From: Microglena sp. YARC
Lineage: Eukaryota > Chlorophyta > Chlorophyceae > Chlamydomonadales > Chlamydomonadaceae
Reading direction: 5' to 3'
Assembly (NCBI GenBank): GCA_022414725.1
Contig: CM039462.1
Location: 130,473,262 to 130,537,261 of the forward strand
DNA: 64,000 nt
Numbering within the stretch: position 1 is the first letter of the stretch; each line of letters opens with the position of its first letter. This document shows, one piece after another, positions 32,690 to 45,800 of this stretch. A program made the position numbers and the translations under genes. The notes under the pieces were generated by a model. That model made no database searches, was not told the DNA's origin, and saw nothing but the letters and a program-made list of their open reading frames with translations.

Positions 32690-32852
32690 CATCCGATGCT
32701 CCAGCAGGAGAATTTTCTACAAACAATCACCCAGTCCTACATCTCCCCTATAAAAAAAAGTCCATTGAAGTGGCAGCGAGCTTCTTAGTTCACAGCAGCA
32801 CGGTGTAGAAGATTAGTCCACCCGCCCAAGTAGCAGCAGCGAGGTGCTTAGT

Positions 32853-34521
32853 TTACAGTAGCAGGGTTGTCTCGACCAGCAGCTTGGTAACCTGATGGTA
32901 CAAAATTACAAATACATGTATTAGGCTTTCTTTAAACACAAATTTAGCAACATTCGCGAACCAATGTTTCTCTATACACAAATTTAGCAACATTTATAAA
33001 CCAATGTGGAAGGTATTAGGCTCTATACTCCCTGGTGAACAGTCATTGAATGGCATCCATACAACAATTGAATGCAATCCAATTGTGAAATACCTCACAC
33101 ACACAACTCAACACCCAAATCTTCTGCTTCTCCAACTTCTGGTGAAGTTTCTGTCAAACCCGCGACAGCCTGGACACTGAAGTACCTAGACTGGTGTAGT
33201 GCTACCAGCAACCTACCTTATATCCTACCTACCTTATATCTATGGCTCAGCGATGGCAACCCACACACCAGTCAATACTAAACAAGGCATGGACCACATT
33301 GAGCAGCATATATTTCACAAGCCGATTAATTAAACAAACAGTGGGGAGAACAACACATTTTAAGCATCAGCAGCCGCACGTCCACACATCACCCCACCAG
33401 CTGCAATCCAAATAGGGGAGGCTACAATCTCCACAGTATCAACGGAGGTCTGAAGCAATTCATTAAATAATTCAACCAATACAATTAATTATTTATCAGC
33501 ACTTACTATGTAGGGGTCCAAGTTGGAAGCGGGGCGGCGATCCTCGTAGTAGCCGCACTTGTCAACTGGAACCATTCGGCCGACGCGGATAGAGCACGCA
33601 CGGTTACCAACTCCCCAAGCAAAGTTCTCCATGTTAGAGGTCTCGTGCATGCCTGTCATGCGGCGCTCGTTACCTTCACCTAAGGGTGGAACAAGGGTCA
33701 CACAAGTTGAAAGTGTAAACAGGAGGGTAATATTCAGTAACCAAGAGGGTACACGGGTAGTGCAAGGGTTGGACAGGAGGGTAATATGAGGGGGAAAGAG
33801 GAGGGGAGGGAGCAGGGTCATACGAACGTGGATTTGGGAGGGGTGATGGTGGCAATGGTGGCGTGAGTCCACGCGCATGGTTGTGCTGATGCATGTGTCA
33901 TTTTTGGCTTTATAACCTTCCCCCTTTTGTCAACTATTTACATAACCACTTATGATGACTTCAACCTACTCACCATACGCGGCAATGTGGACAGCATGCC
34001 TCTTCCCAAGCTTAGCACAGTGCTCCTGAATGACCTCCCATCCAGTGCCTTCCTTGCGCGTTCCGTTAGTTGAGTAGTTGACGTGTCCACCGGCTCCGTT
34101 CCAGTCACCTGGGATAGGCTTGGGGTCAAAGGTGCACTCAACGTTGTACATCTCGCAAATGCGATGTAGAATGTACCTGGACATCCACAGCTGGTCGCCA
34201 CCCGCAATGCCAATGACGGGTCCCACCTGGTATTCCCACTGAGAGGGCAGCACCTCACCGTTGACACCTGAGATGGCGATTCCGGCGTACAGGCAGCACC
34301 TGTGGGGTTGGCAGTGGGAGGTAAGGGTGAAGCTTGTTGACAAATTGTGCTTGTTCCGTTTTAATGATTTGGGTGAGAATCTGTGCGAGGGTGGAAGGGC
34401 GGTAGAGGGGCAGGGGTCGGGGGCAGTGCAGGGAGGGAAGGGGAGGGAGGGAGAGGGCAGGTGGGGGGTCAGAAGCATTCCAGGGATGGAAAGTGGTGGG
34501 GTAGTGTGGTGCAGGGGGGGG

Positions 34522-34585
<64 letters not shown>

Positions 34586-34661
34586 TGTGTCAAGGGGGGT
34601 GAGGGGCAGTACAAATTAGGGTGAAGTTGGGGATCATGCAGGTCCTGGAGTGTGTGTGTGT

Positions 34662-34693
<32 letters not shown>

Positions 34694-36080
34694 GGGGGGA
34701 AACCCATGTTGGTTACTTTGAATTCTTTTTGTTTAATTCATAGACATGACATTGTGCATGCAAGACAACTGTGCATACATGATAATTGTGCGCGCAAGGG
34801 GAATAATTGCCATAGTACCTGTAGTGGACCTCGCAGATGTCGCGGGCAATGGAGAGACCAGCACCAGCAGCGCAGTAGTAAGGTCCCTGAGGGGCAGGGT
34901 AGCCACCCTTGGGCCAGCCAAGAGGCCACTTGGTTAGGGCATTCAGAAGGGTATACTCCTGCTCAATTCCAAACCAGGGCTCCTCATCCTCAGCCCTCTT
35001 CATGATCTCAGCAGCGGCGTGTCGGGTGTTGGTGGGGATGGGGGTGATGTCCTTCACCGAGCCGTCTGGCATGATCTGGGGGGGCTCGTAGGTGTCGCAC
35101 ATGACTAGGATATTGTCACCGCCACGGAAAGGGTCCTTGTAGATGGCGCGGGCAACCAGGTAGACCTGCAGCGGACGAGGGACTGGCGGGGTAAGGTGGT
35201 GGGATGCAGGTACAAATGGGATGAGTTGGCTATGGGGACAGGTAAGATGCAGCCTAATAACGTGTTGGTGAGAGCTACGGGTCCCATGAACATACCGGGT
35301 TAGGGTAAGTGTAGACATATGCACATGGTAATGTGAAAACAGTCATGCACACAATGGTGACAGGATGTCATGCACATGCAATTACATGGGTAGGTAATAA
35401 TGCGCATTGGGCCATTCCTACACACACCCTCTAATGAGCAGTTTTTCACAATGGCATACATGGGGTGGGGGACCTTCACCTTCTGTTTTAGGGACAGGGC
35501 AGGAAGGACAGTCTATCTATCCTGATGCAACCTGTCTAGTGAGTATAAGAAAGAATCCAATCAATGATGCAAGGGAAGGTTGCCACTAGTCCGGATACGT
35601 GCACCATGCAAGATGAAACTAGTGAAATTGAACATAACAGCTCTGGCCCCTCAGGCTTTCAGGTTGGTATAATCCACAATAATTAATATGTACCCGGGCT
35701 GTTCCTCTCAACTTCCAACAAATACTGCCCACTACCGGAAGGCAGGGATTCGTGGCAGGCGACACCTTCTCATTCATGCTCAGTTACAAGTGTTGCTAGA
35801 GAACATGAGGGAGGGAGGGATTGTTACACTCTCATCAGATCTACTGAAATTTTAATGTGAAAATGAGGAATGCATATGACAATTGCAAACAGTATGTATA
35901 TATTGGTCCCGGAATCACCTCGGAGTCGGTTGGGCCGGGGGCCTGGCCAGTTGAGGATCCATCATAGTTCCACATGGGGAGATCCTGTGGAGGAGTAGGG
36001 GATGGCAGGAGGAATGTGGGGGAGGGCAACAGCAGTTATAGCTGCTGATCAGCTGTGCTTGGTGGTGGTGATGTGTGTGT

Positions 36081-36132
<52 letters not shown>

Positions 36133-37141
36133 CATGGCGTGCTTGAGGCCCTGCCACAGTAGACATTTTTGCTAACCAGCAATGCATGTTGAGGTGGGGA
36201 GAACATGGCTTGCTTGAGGCCAGATCATGGGTGGGTAGTTGGTAGAGAGCTAGGGAAGGCATGGGAGGGGTGAGCATGAGCTCCAGAAAGTGTTTACAAG
36301 GGAGGATCAATTCGTGGGGCACGCATTTTCGCATGGACATGGAGGCATCAACACAAGAGAGACGCCGTTATCTCGAATGGCTGCTTCCACTTTCCCAGCG
36401 TCCCACCGGGTGCAAAGGCAGACCCAAGAACGAAATATGATGGATGACAGTTGCAGGTACGAATGGAGCAATGGAGGACGAAGGGAGAGATACGCACGCT
36501 GGAACAGGCAGAAGCTTACCTCGGGCTTCTCGGGCATCTTGTCCAGGGTCCTGCGGGAGGCGCGCAGTGAAATGGATCAATTTGCTGCATGATATACAAG
36601 AGCACATCAGCGGACACTGAATGGCAGACCCAAGCAGAAAGCAGACACGGATAGACCTGTAGCCCTATCAGGCTCCTAAGGGGGTCTAAAGCGACAATAA
36701 GTAAGCGCATCGCAAGAAATTAGGAAATTGGAGTTGAAAAATGCTGGAGTCATGCTGCGAGAGATTGATGTGTCAAAGCGAAAGGTGACTCATGATTGAC
36801 AGCCGAAGCCAGGGTTTCCGACAGCTAGGGCCTCGGAGACAACAATACAAACAAAGCAAACATCAGGTGCGCATTGTTCCGACTGCCTAGACAAAGCCAG
36901 CCTAGGCAGAGGGCAGTGATTGACACGACTAGGAATACTGGACGCATCCCAGGTTCCAGGAATTAAAGAAGTCGCACCTGCCCTTGGACCTCACGTCACC
37001 TCCATTTCCACCGATCCACACGTACTCGGCACAGATTTTCCCCCCCTGGTCAGTAAGGGTAGACATCATGTGCCTGGTGATCGACTGGTCCAGGAGGGAC
37101 CCAATCCTCTCGTCGGTGGAAAACACAGCTGGGGCAGACAT
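32853..37141 (-). CDS. GLN: Glutamine synthetase (GSII), cytosolic type, 7 exons
   Basis: Exons on the minus strand: 37141-36978, 36550-36520, 35984-35919, 35165-34819, 34299-33974, 33679-33507 and 32891-32853. All joins are in frame and sum to 1146 nt (381 residues). The enzyme makes glutamine from glutamate, ammonia and ATP. Signatures are [48 protein letters not shown], the ATP-site motif [17 protein letters not shown], and [10 protein letters not shown]. The short last exon encodes [12 protein letters not shown]. Without it, reading through the perfect donor GTAAGT at 33506 gives a false C-terminus. The ATG at 37141 opens [14 protein letters not shown] with no transit peptide, so it is probably cytosolic. 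Length and eukaryotic GSII pattern fit plants and green algae. Introns carry (GA)n and (GT)n(G)n tracts. It is divergent from the amidotransferase-SIS gene. Confidence 0.97.
34519..34697. repeat. Microsatellites (GA)n and (GT)n(G)n in GS intron 4
   Basis: A GA run at about 34519-34581 (interrupted once) and GT at 34651-34674 continuing into poly-G to 34697. The GT-to-poly-G composite recurs at 36062-36132, 52857-52900 and 60935-60970. Confidence 0.95.
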
Positions 37142-38155
37142 CTTTGCAGAATTTGGTCTGCACAGGGAATCAGGAATCAACGACAAGCTTAGGAGCCAGG
37201 ATGAAGATATGACGTGGCGGGCTAATATTCACACCGGCTGGCCCAATGATCGCCCTTGGGAGACGATGCGCGTACATCAATCGATCAAGACTACGCATTG
37301 CACTGCCGAGGCAGCCAACCTGTATGGGCTTCGTCGCGCACCTGGTGATAAGGGATTATAAGAGATATATCTTTTCAGGTATTTGATAATACTATAAATA
37401 CTATAATTCAGGCGCACGCGCACGCAAGGCACACGCCAGGTGCTCCCCAGCCCCTTTTGTGTAGTAATGACTCAGTGCTACGGCAATGTGCTTCGTACCT
37501 TCCCACGTCCTGCCTTGTCATGCGTACGTACATTCCAGGTCCAGGTCCAGGCGGTCTGGCGCGCTAGATCGCGCGCTCTTAGAGCCCAATATTGTAAACC
37601 CCCTCGGCGTGCCTGCGAGAGCCCCCAGATTCACCCTGTTGTCCGTCTGTGCGTCCGTCCGACCGCCCGACCTACGACTGAGACGTCTGCCCCACTGCCA
37701 ACTGTGTCATACCTAGAGTTCACAGCTAGTACGTAATAATAACGTGGCTTCGTTCAGCTCCATCGTTGCCACCTGTGCCCCGACACTCTCCGCCAATTCC
37801 CGCGTCGCTTGCGAGGCTGCATAAAACTTGTTTGGCAACCGTCACACTCTGCTCTTTCTGCGTTATGGCCTGCGGTTTCTGCGCGCTGGGTTATTTTGAA
37901 AGTTGCTTACTTGTTGGCCTCAGATAAGATTGAGCCTGGAGGTGTTGAAGCCGGTCCGTACGTACTACACGTGGCTAAAGTTGGCACGTGTTGTATTTAC
38001 CACACCAGGCGTGTCTACAACACGTGGCTAAAGTGCTTTCCGTGCCGGAGTCCGAACTTCGGACGTGTCTGTTGTGCTATAAATTGAAGCTTCTAGGTAG
38101 CTGCCCTGACTTTCAAAAACCACAACAACAACAACAACAACAATACCTAGCCGCA
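37142..38155. other. Divergent intergenic region between glutamine synthetase and the amidotransferase-SIS gene
   Basis: About 1 kb separating the two start regions. It contains repeat R1/R1b (37465-37840), two CACGTGGCTAAAG words (37967 and 38021) that include the G-box core CACGTG, and a CAA run (about 38121-38142). It presumably includes both promoters; no TATA element can be assigned with confidence. Confidence 0.5.
37465..37840 (+). repeat. Dispersed repeats R1 and R1b, adjacent copies
   Basis: 37465-37530 matches 3100-3220 (opposite strand), and 37600-37840 matches 21790-22110. Finding them joined here suggests they are parts of one larger element fragmented elsewhere. Confidence 0.6.
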
Positions 38156-38854
38156 GGGCCGCCCCTACTATATATTGTAGTCGCTTTCTTCTACGGGTCC
38201 ATCTTCCTATTTGCGAGGGTAACGATTTCATCCACTTCTCCCCAGGTTTGTGAAAGCAAACTTAAGCAACTTCAGGAACTTCGGAGGCGCCATAGCTGCT
38301 GCGGGATCTACTGCATAGTGAGTTCCGTGCCTACGGCGAGGTACCTTCGCTTCCTTCCCCTATGCCTGCCCTTCCCTCCCCTAGAAATCCAACCAGAAGC
38401 TTTGATAAGCCTGGGTTGACGACTGCTCATTTTACCGCCTTGTTATGTCAGCACAAATGCGATCGTTCGTGAAGATTATTGTTGGTCAACGCCCGCACTT
38501 TGCCACGCACGCATATTCCTCTGACGGCCACCTCCATGATTTCCTGCCCACCCCACCACTTGTTAACAGGCCGCGCTGGACAGCTGAAAGCAGCACTCGC
38601 GGCCCTATACCGGATGGAATTCAGTGTCATACTGCCGGCTACGCCTGCAGCTGCCCATGCCGGCTTGCCAGAGTATGGTGTGGTGATGTGGCTCCAGAGC
38701 CTCGCTATCTTGTGGTTTCTCTGCCCATTCCTGGTGTGCCTACACGAGTGCGCCCACTCAATGACCGCCCACATTGCCCAACTGCAGACCTGCGGGTCAG
38801 GGGGTCGTCGGGGAGGTGCTTCTGCAGATCAGACCACACACGTTACAATGTCAG
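38156..38854 (+). CDS. 5' exons of the giant gene: membrane segment and HExxH motif
   Basis: A hydrophobic stretch (LLYIVVAFFYGSIFLF) at about 38165-38215 ends near a donor (GCGAGG|GTAACG). A second exon region (about 38584-38854) encodes ALAALYRMEFSVILP, then VVMWLQSLAILWFLCPFLV followed by CLHECAHSMTAHIAQL. HECAH (38743-38757) fits the HExxH zinc motif at the end of a membrane helix, as in M50 site-2 proteases. Exact exon borders and the start codon are unresolved: two acceptors (38569 and 38583) and two donors (near 38813 and 38855) are plausible. Confidence 0.55.
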
Positions 38855-39780
38855 GTGGGGGGTTGCGACGTAATTAATGTCGTGCTTATATTTGACGAAG
38901 CATCATCCGAGCACATACATTGGGTTGGGAACCCAAGGTTGGACATAGTTTCGATTTTCTCAACAGCAGATGCTGAATTCTAGTGGAGATTGTTCACAGG
39001 GGCCCAGGCAGCTGCTTATATGTTGCTGCTTGTTGCTGACAAAAAAACAGTGACAGAAGGGTTGCCCCCCTAACTCAAATCACATCTACAGCTGTATGTT
39101 TGGTACATAACTTGGGCGTATTTGGTGCCTATGGTTCTTCATATTTTTGAGGCCATGGCCCTGGCCATGACCCCCCACTAATAATCTATCCGACTCCAAT
39201 TTGAGTCTTCAAACCACATCTCCCCTTTCATTCATTTGTGCAGACGTTTTTTCCCTGAGAGCTCTAGCATTTCTTCCTCTCTATCTTCTCACTGGCCGAC
39301 CAAGAATCACCCCCCCCCAAGTCAACGTCCACATCCACATCCCTGGTGCTCACCACCTATCTGGTCTGACCTCGACCTCCCGCCCTGAAGTTGACGTCAT
39401 CATCCGGCATGCGGGCTGGATCCTTAGCACCTTACTGGCCTTACTTCTCTCCGGAACCTTCCACGATGGAGGGTTCCTCCATGTCCTACCTGCACTCGAC
39501 CCAGTGGTGTATGACGGCTTCATTTTCTACCCTATGGCTTTGCAACTCGGAGCCTTGTCAGCCGCTTGGCTCGTGGCCTTGTCAGCTATTTCATCGGACC
39601 TGCTGCTGCTTTCTCCCCACAGGGGCTCTGTAAGCGACATTGTTGCTGGCCAAGCCCGTGTTGTCCAAGAAGCGGCGCTCCTACATGGTACCACCTTCTT
39701 CTGTGGAAATCTGGGAATGCTGATTGCAGGCGTGGCAGAATCAGCAGTGGATTATGCGAGGGTTCTTCGGACACAGGTAG

Positions 39781-39816
<36 letters not shown>

Positions 39817-42800
39817 ACCCCCTTCAGACCCTTCTCAACTGTTTTCAAGGTATTTCTAACTTTCACTGAGTGAGTAGTTTTCACTTTGGAATTCGATCGA
39901 AGTGTATCGGCAAGCAACCCACCCACCCTCCCACCTAACCCACCTAACCCCCGCCCAGCCCACCTTTCAATATATATTTCAACCTTTTCGACCCCATAAT
40001 GTGGTATTGTTGTTTAGACATATTGAAAGTAATAAATTGAAACAAGCCAAGCAAAACAGAGACCACTTAACCAACCAACCAGCCGACACCTTTATACCCC
40101 AAGACACACATCTAGGCTGAGTGTTCACACATCTAGGCTGAGTGTTCACACATCTAGGCTGAGTGTTCACACATCTAGGCTGAGTGTTCACACATCTAGG
40201 CTGAGTGTTCACACATCCAAGCTCACCACGCACATCTAGGCTGAGTGTTCACACATCCAAGCTCACCACGCACATCTAGGCTGAGTGTTCACACATCTAG
40301 GCTGAGTGTTCACACATCCAAGCTCACCACATCTAAGCTGAGTGCTCACCCATCCAAAGCAAGCTCCCACCATCCAAGCTCACCACATTCAAGTTGAGTG
40401 CTCTACCCATGCACTGCAGGTTGCGATCTGCATGCAAAGGGGGGCCCAGTCCGGAGGCGTGGTGGCCATGGTGGGAGGCAAGGTAAGCATGGGAGGCAAC
40501 CGGCCACAGGTTCATGGCGTAGCCTCACGCAGTGCTCCTGGTAAGAGGGACAACTTGTCCCAGGTACTCTCTTCCAAGTTGAACATGGCTCTGAGTCAGA
40601 AGGCCATCCTGAGAGGGCAAAGACCTGGTGTGGGAGGTGCCCCTCATGGCATCTTTTGTGGACACACACGCTTTGCTACCTCCTCTATTGCCACAGAGAG
40701 CGAGAGCCATCCCCATCAGTGGTGAGAACAAAAATCCCAACTGAGGCCTGTTATTTGTAGTTGCAAGTCTCATTAATGTACCACTGTTGTTTTTCTGGAT
40801 AAACATCCCCACACCCTGTGCTGTATTTTTTAATGGCCATGCACATTAAACATGTTATATCCCTGTTACAGGCTAGACACCTAAATATAAAATCAATGTG
40901 TAGTAACGGCACCCGGCTATATCAAGTTCTGTTCTTATTCAGTTCCTGCACACCAATGTATGAACCGCCTACATTTCAATATTTCTTTGTGACATGGAGT
41001 GTACACAAAATGTATAGCTTGATTTGCATGGTTCTTCTGATCCCATTGCCCATCTAATCAGCTTCTACCTCCAACACAAGGTTAAGATGGACCACCAATC
41101 AACACACTCACAAACCACTCAACACACCCAATAAATACTCAATACACTCAGACACACACACACCAGATGACCCATCCGTCTATCTTGGACAGTCTATCCT
41201 GACCCCCCCTCCCCCCATGCCAATCACGCTTGTATTTAGGACCTCTGAGGCCACCGAGGCATTCAAAGGGTTGAGAGTGTTGGCTGTGAGCAGCATCTGG
41301 TTCGACAGGATGAGACATTTTTGGCCTTTGGATTACACACACACACACATACACGCACACCACCACCACCGCCATGACCATAACCCACCAACCCGAACGA
41401 CCATTCACTTAACCACCCAACCACCCAACCACCTCCCTGAATATAGGACCCCTGAGACCACTGAGGGAATCTGGAGAGTTGAGAGTGTTGGCAGTGAGCA
41501 GCGCTTGGTTCGACAGGATGAGACATTTGGCCTCTGGATTACCCACAATGGTGAAGAGAGCTAAATTTTGTATTTGCTTTTACATTGTTTGTTTTAATCA
41601 TTTGGAGGGTTGAGAGTGTTGGCAGTGAGCAGCAACTGGTTTGACAGGATGAAATATTTGGACTCAGGATTACCCACAATTGTGAAGAGCGTTGTTTTTT
41701 GCGTTTACAGTGTTTGTTTTAATCGACCCCTCCAGATAATCTGGAATTGATCTCGGATGTTCAAGGTTGGACAGGTCCATTATCCTGTTTAGTTACCCCT
41801 GCCATATGACATGCATACACACCTTGGTTTACCCATCCAAAACACATGCACACAAAGGTAAACTGCATGCATGTAACACACGCACATACACACAGAGGTA
41901 ACCTGCGTGCATGTAACTCACATACACACAGATAAACTGCCTGCATGTGACACCCACACCCACATTTAACCTGCATGCATGTAACTTACACATACACACA
42001 TTTAACCTGCATGCATGTAACACACACACACACACATTTAACACACACACACACACATTTAACCTGCATGCATGTAACACACACACACACACACACATTT
42101 AACGTGCATGCATGTAACACACACACATTTAACCTGCATGCATGCAACACACATATACACAGGTAACTAGCATTCTTGTAACACATAATCACACCTGTCC
42201 TCACTGCAGGTGACTTTGACTTTTGCAACCTGCTGGGGCAGTACAGGACCCACCATGATGTTGAACACTTCCTGACACATGTGTTGGCCAGGCCTCCCCA
42301 AGCCCAGTGTGACTCGGCAATGGTAGCAGGTTGGTTGATTGTTTGTGGTTGGTTGATTGGTTGTATGTTGGTTGTGGTTGGTTGATTGCATGTATGTGTT
42401 TTGGCCATAGTAAGTATAGTTGCATGTTGATTGGGTGGTTCATTGGATTATTGTGGTTTGACCCAGCCATAGTTGCATGTTGGTCAGGTGATTGCAGGTT
42501 GGTAGGATGATTGGCTGGTTGTATTTGGTAGCATGTGTGTTGAGGAGTTTGTTGTGGGGTTGGAGGTTGCAGGTTGGGAGCATGTGTGGGGTAATTTGGG
42601 GGGTTGAGTTGAGTTGGGGAGTTTATGGCCAATGTTGGCATTATCAAGGTTGCGGCGGGTTTGGCTGATTGGGTGGGATGCATAGAGGAGTTGAAGGTGA
42701 CGATCAGGCACCTTTTCGTGACGATCAGACAAACTAACAATACACATAGGAATATGTTGCACAATACACACAGCAATACGTTGAATAATCCATTGAAGGA

Positions 42801-45800
42801 GATATACCCCTGGACTGAAACATGCACACACACATTTGATGACGACTGCAGGCATGATGGAGTACCTGCGTACCCAGGGGAGGTTTTACGCCTCTCTCCG
42901 CCTTGCTTGCTATGACACGTCTGACTGCCTGTGGTCAGAGGTGACACAGGAGAATGGGGCGGCCCATGCTGATGAGGAGTCGGGGATGGATGCTGCTCGT
43001 AAGGCACCAACAGCTGTTGATCTCCAGGTTGGAACTGGCTAGTTTCTTTACTTCCCTTTAGCCTATTTGGCCTACCTCTGGAGTGTGGTTTAGTAGTGTT
43101 CATACCAGCATTGTTTTCTGTTTGAACTCTAGGCTGAGTTACAAAGCAACAATGGCGATGCAAGCCTGATTGATGTCAGGGTTGTGTAACGCAATGAGTG
43201 ATGGTTAGTAGTGTAGAAAGAGTTGGACTATGGGAGTTAGTTCTGGGGGGATGCCTTTGGGAGGTGGGGTAGGGGGGGGAGGAGGGGGAGGGGGGGGCCT
43301 TTGGGAGGAGGGGGATGGGGGGGCCTTTCGGTGGAGGGGGGGGCCTATGGGAGGAGGAAGGGGCCTTTGGGAGGAGGGGGAGATGGTGGTAAGCAGATGT
43401 AGAAAATAATGGGGGAGCTAGGTATGGGGGGATGCATTCAGGAGGAGGGGGAGATGGTCCTTGAACTTCACCTTGACACTTGACACTTGACCTAGACACT
43501 TGGTAATTGACACTTGACCTTTACAATTGGCACTTGACCTTCGAACTTGACACATGACATTGGCACTTGACACTTGACCTTGGCAATTGAAACTTGACAC
43601 TGACCTTGCAGGAACTGGCCGCTCTGATGGAGAAAGAGATGCTGGCGTGGTTGTCGGACGTCCGGGACCTCAAGTCTGAACACAGTGAAAACCAAGTTGA
43701 AGCCGAGAAACTCAACAACGGCGTAACAAAATACGGTGAGGACGAGGGGGGGCACCCACATTGAATCACGAATGAATGATGATTATATGACTGAATGATA
43801 ATAGAGTGGATATGGCAGTAAGATTGTTTGGGCTTAAATTCATCAGTATTTTCACTATAGCCCCTCCTGTCATGGTTTCTCAAGTCCCTTTAGCCTATTT
43901 GGTCTACACCTGGACTTTACAAACGTCGAATATGATGATGGTATGATTGTAAGAAGCTCGAATTGCGTATGGCAAAATATGATGAAATGTTCATGAATCC
44001 ATGATGATAGCATGCTCCTGATCAGCAGCAACCTGTGTTCACAGATATAACTATATAAGGATGGGCTTTTGTAACTTTTCATTGCCATTTGCATGTGGGT
44101 GAATGGTTTGAGCGGCCGTGTGAATAGTTCAATTATGTTCCAGACCCCCAAAGTTCCTCTCTTGACCAATTTATAAAGTCATGTTGCCTCTCCTCTGACT
44201 CCACCAAATTTGACTCCTTATGGTTGTCCCTTGCCCCTCCTAGTGAGCCATGGGACAGAGGGTGCGTTGATGCAGAGGATGCTGGCAGCTGGTCAATCCC
44301 TCCGCCTCACGCTCATCCCAAAGCTGGCAGTTGTGATGAAGGAGCATCTTGCAAAGAAGGGCCAGCAGGGCAAGGGCAACATGTCGTGGATGAGGATGGT
44401 GACAGACTGCACGGTGAGCAAGCCCGTGTTTGAATGTGGTGGGGTGGTGATGTAGAGTACAATTGCATACACGATGACATCTGAACAGCTGTCGAGTAGT
44501 TGGGTATGATCGCAGGTGTGGATGAATTTAATTATAAATATGGCAGGAAGGTGAAGGAGGCGGACCCGTCCATTACTATTCATCGGTGCATCTGGCATGT
44601 ATGTTACAGTCCAGCGGGTGCAGGGGTAGCCAAATAGGCGGAATGGGCTTGCCTAACCACAATAACTAAGGATATCAATATATGGTTCAAACCGAAAGTA
44701 CAGACAGACCCCCCCACACCCCCCACTCCACTCCACCCCTTATCACAGGAGGGCTCTGCAATACATATGTATGGAGTGACACTATTCATTGTACACAGTG
44801 CCACATACAAATGGGTTATAACCTTAATATTTTAAGCGTTTTGTCCCCCAAGGGTGGCAGGGTAGCCTACTAGCTGGGTATAGGCTTCCTACAACATTAG
44901 CCCCCCAATAGTGGCAGGGTAGCCTGCTACCAGGGTATACATACTTAAGATCCCTAAAATGGCACCTCCAGTTGCCTTTTCAGTATGCCTAATGGTCTAG
45001 CGCCCTGCTTCACATATCTTGCAGGGCCTTGCGGAAGCGACCTTGGAGAACTTCCTTCATGCTGACATATACCGCTCGACCTGCCGCTTCATGAAGAGTG
45101 CCAAGGGCTCCTTTGGTCTGGCTGTGACTTGCACATTGGACACTGACAAGTGCGTGCATTCATGCATGAGGAATGGTGTTGCTTGATTGTTTAGAATGCT
45201 GTAAATGTTTCGGGAGGATTTTGTTTCCTTACCCCCCCCCTTCCCCCCCCTCTCCACACACACACACACACACACAGACAAACCTTCACCTCCTAACCTC
45301 CCCCCCCCCCCCCTCCATCTCCCCTCACCCATACATCAACACATCTCCCCCTACACCTACCTCCTGCTACACCCCCTCTCTCTAATTTCTCTCCCTCCCC
45401 CCCCCCTCTCACCTACACCTACACATCTCCCCTACACCTGCCTCCTGCTACACCAAACCCGCTCTCCCCCACACACACCCTCACACACCCTCACATCCGG
45501 ACACCCACCTTGCTGACTTACATCCCTCTCTCGGTGATGCAGAGTGGCTTTGGCTGCATGGGGCCAACCAATGACTCTGGGATTCAACTTCGAGCACAAA
45601 ACCATCCTGTACAGCTCCGAGTCTCAAGTAAGTGTTTGTGTATGTGTAATCATGTATGTATGCGTATGAGTGTGTGTATTAGTGTGTATGTCTGCATGCG
45701 AGTCCGTATATGTGTCTGCATGCATGTGTGTGTGTATGTCTGCATGCGAGTCCATATATGTGTGCACATGTATGTTTTGTTTTTTGCGTTTATGTGTGTA

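Larger units (their letters stand above)
28833..32852. other. AT-rich intergenic region without a recognisable gene
   Basis: About 29000-30760 is dominated by TTAATTGAATT-like sequence. Two diverged copies of a roughly 450-560-bp module start with GGGCGCCTGGAGGCGCGTCC (29020 and 30195) and share a later TTGAAGCAGTATTAAACGT-like segment. A SINE-like element, a solo LTR, a truncated MITE, a complete MITE and a poly-G run (31321-31339) are also here. No frame looks coding. Confidence 0.55.

Noticed and set aside
33495..33507. Alternative C-terminus of glutamine synthetase ending SADK
   Set aside because: Those codons start with the perfect donor GTAAGT; splicing to 32891 gives the conserved ETTLL-type C-terminus in frame.
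34261..34619. Arg/Glu-repeat frames opposite glutamine synthetase
   Set aside because: They are translations of a (GA)n microsatellite in an intron of the gene on the other strand.
37142..37186. Upstream extension of glutamine synthetase from a TTG codon
   Set aside because: A non-ATG start would add 15 residues with no family support; ATG 37141 gives the expected N-terminus.
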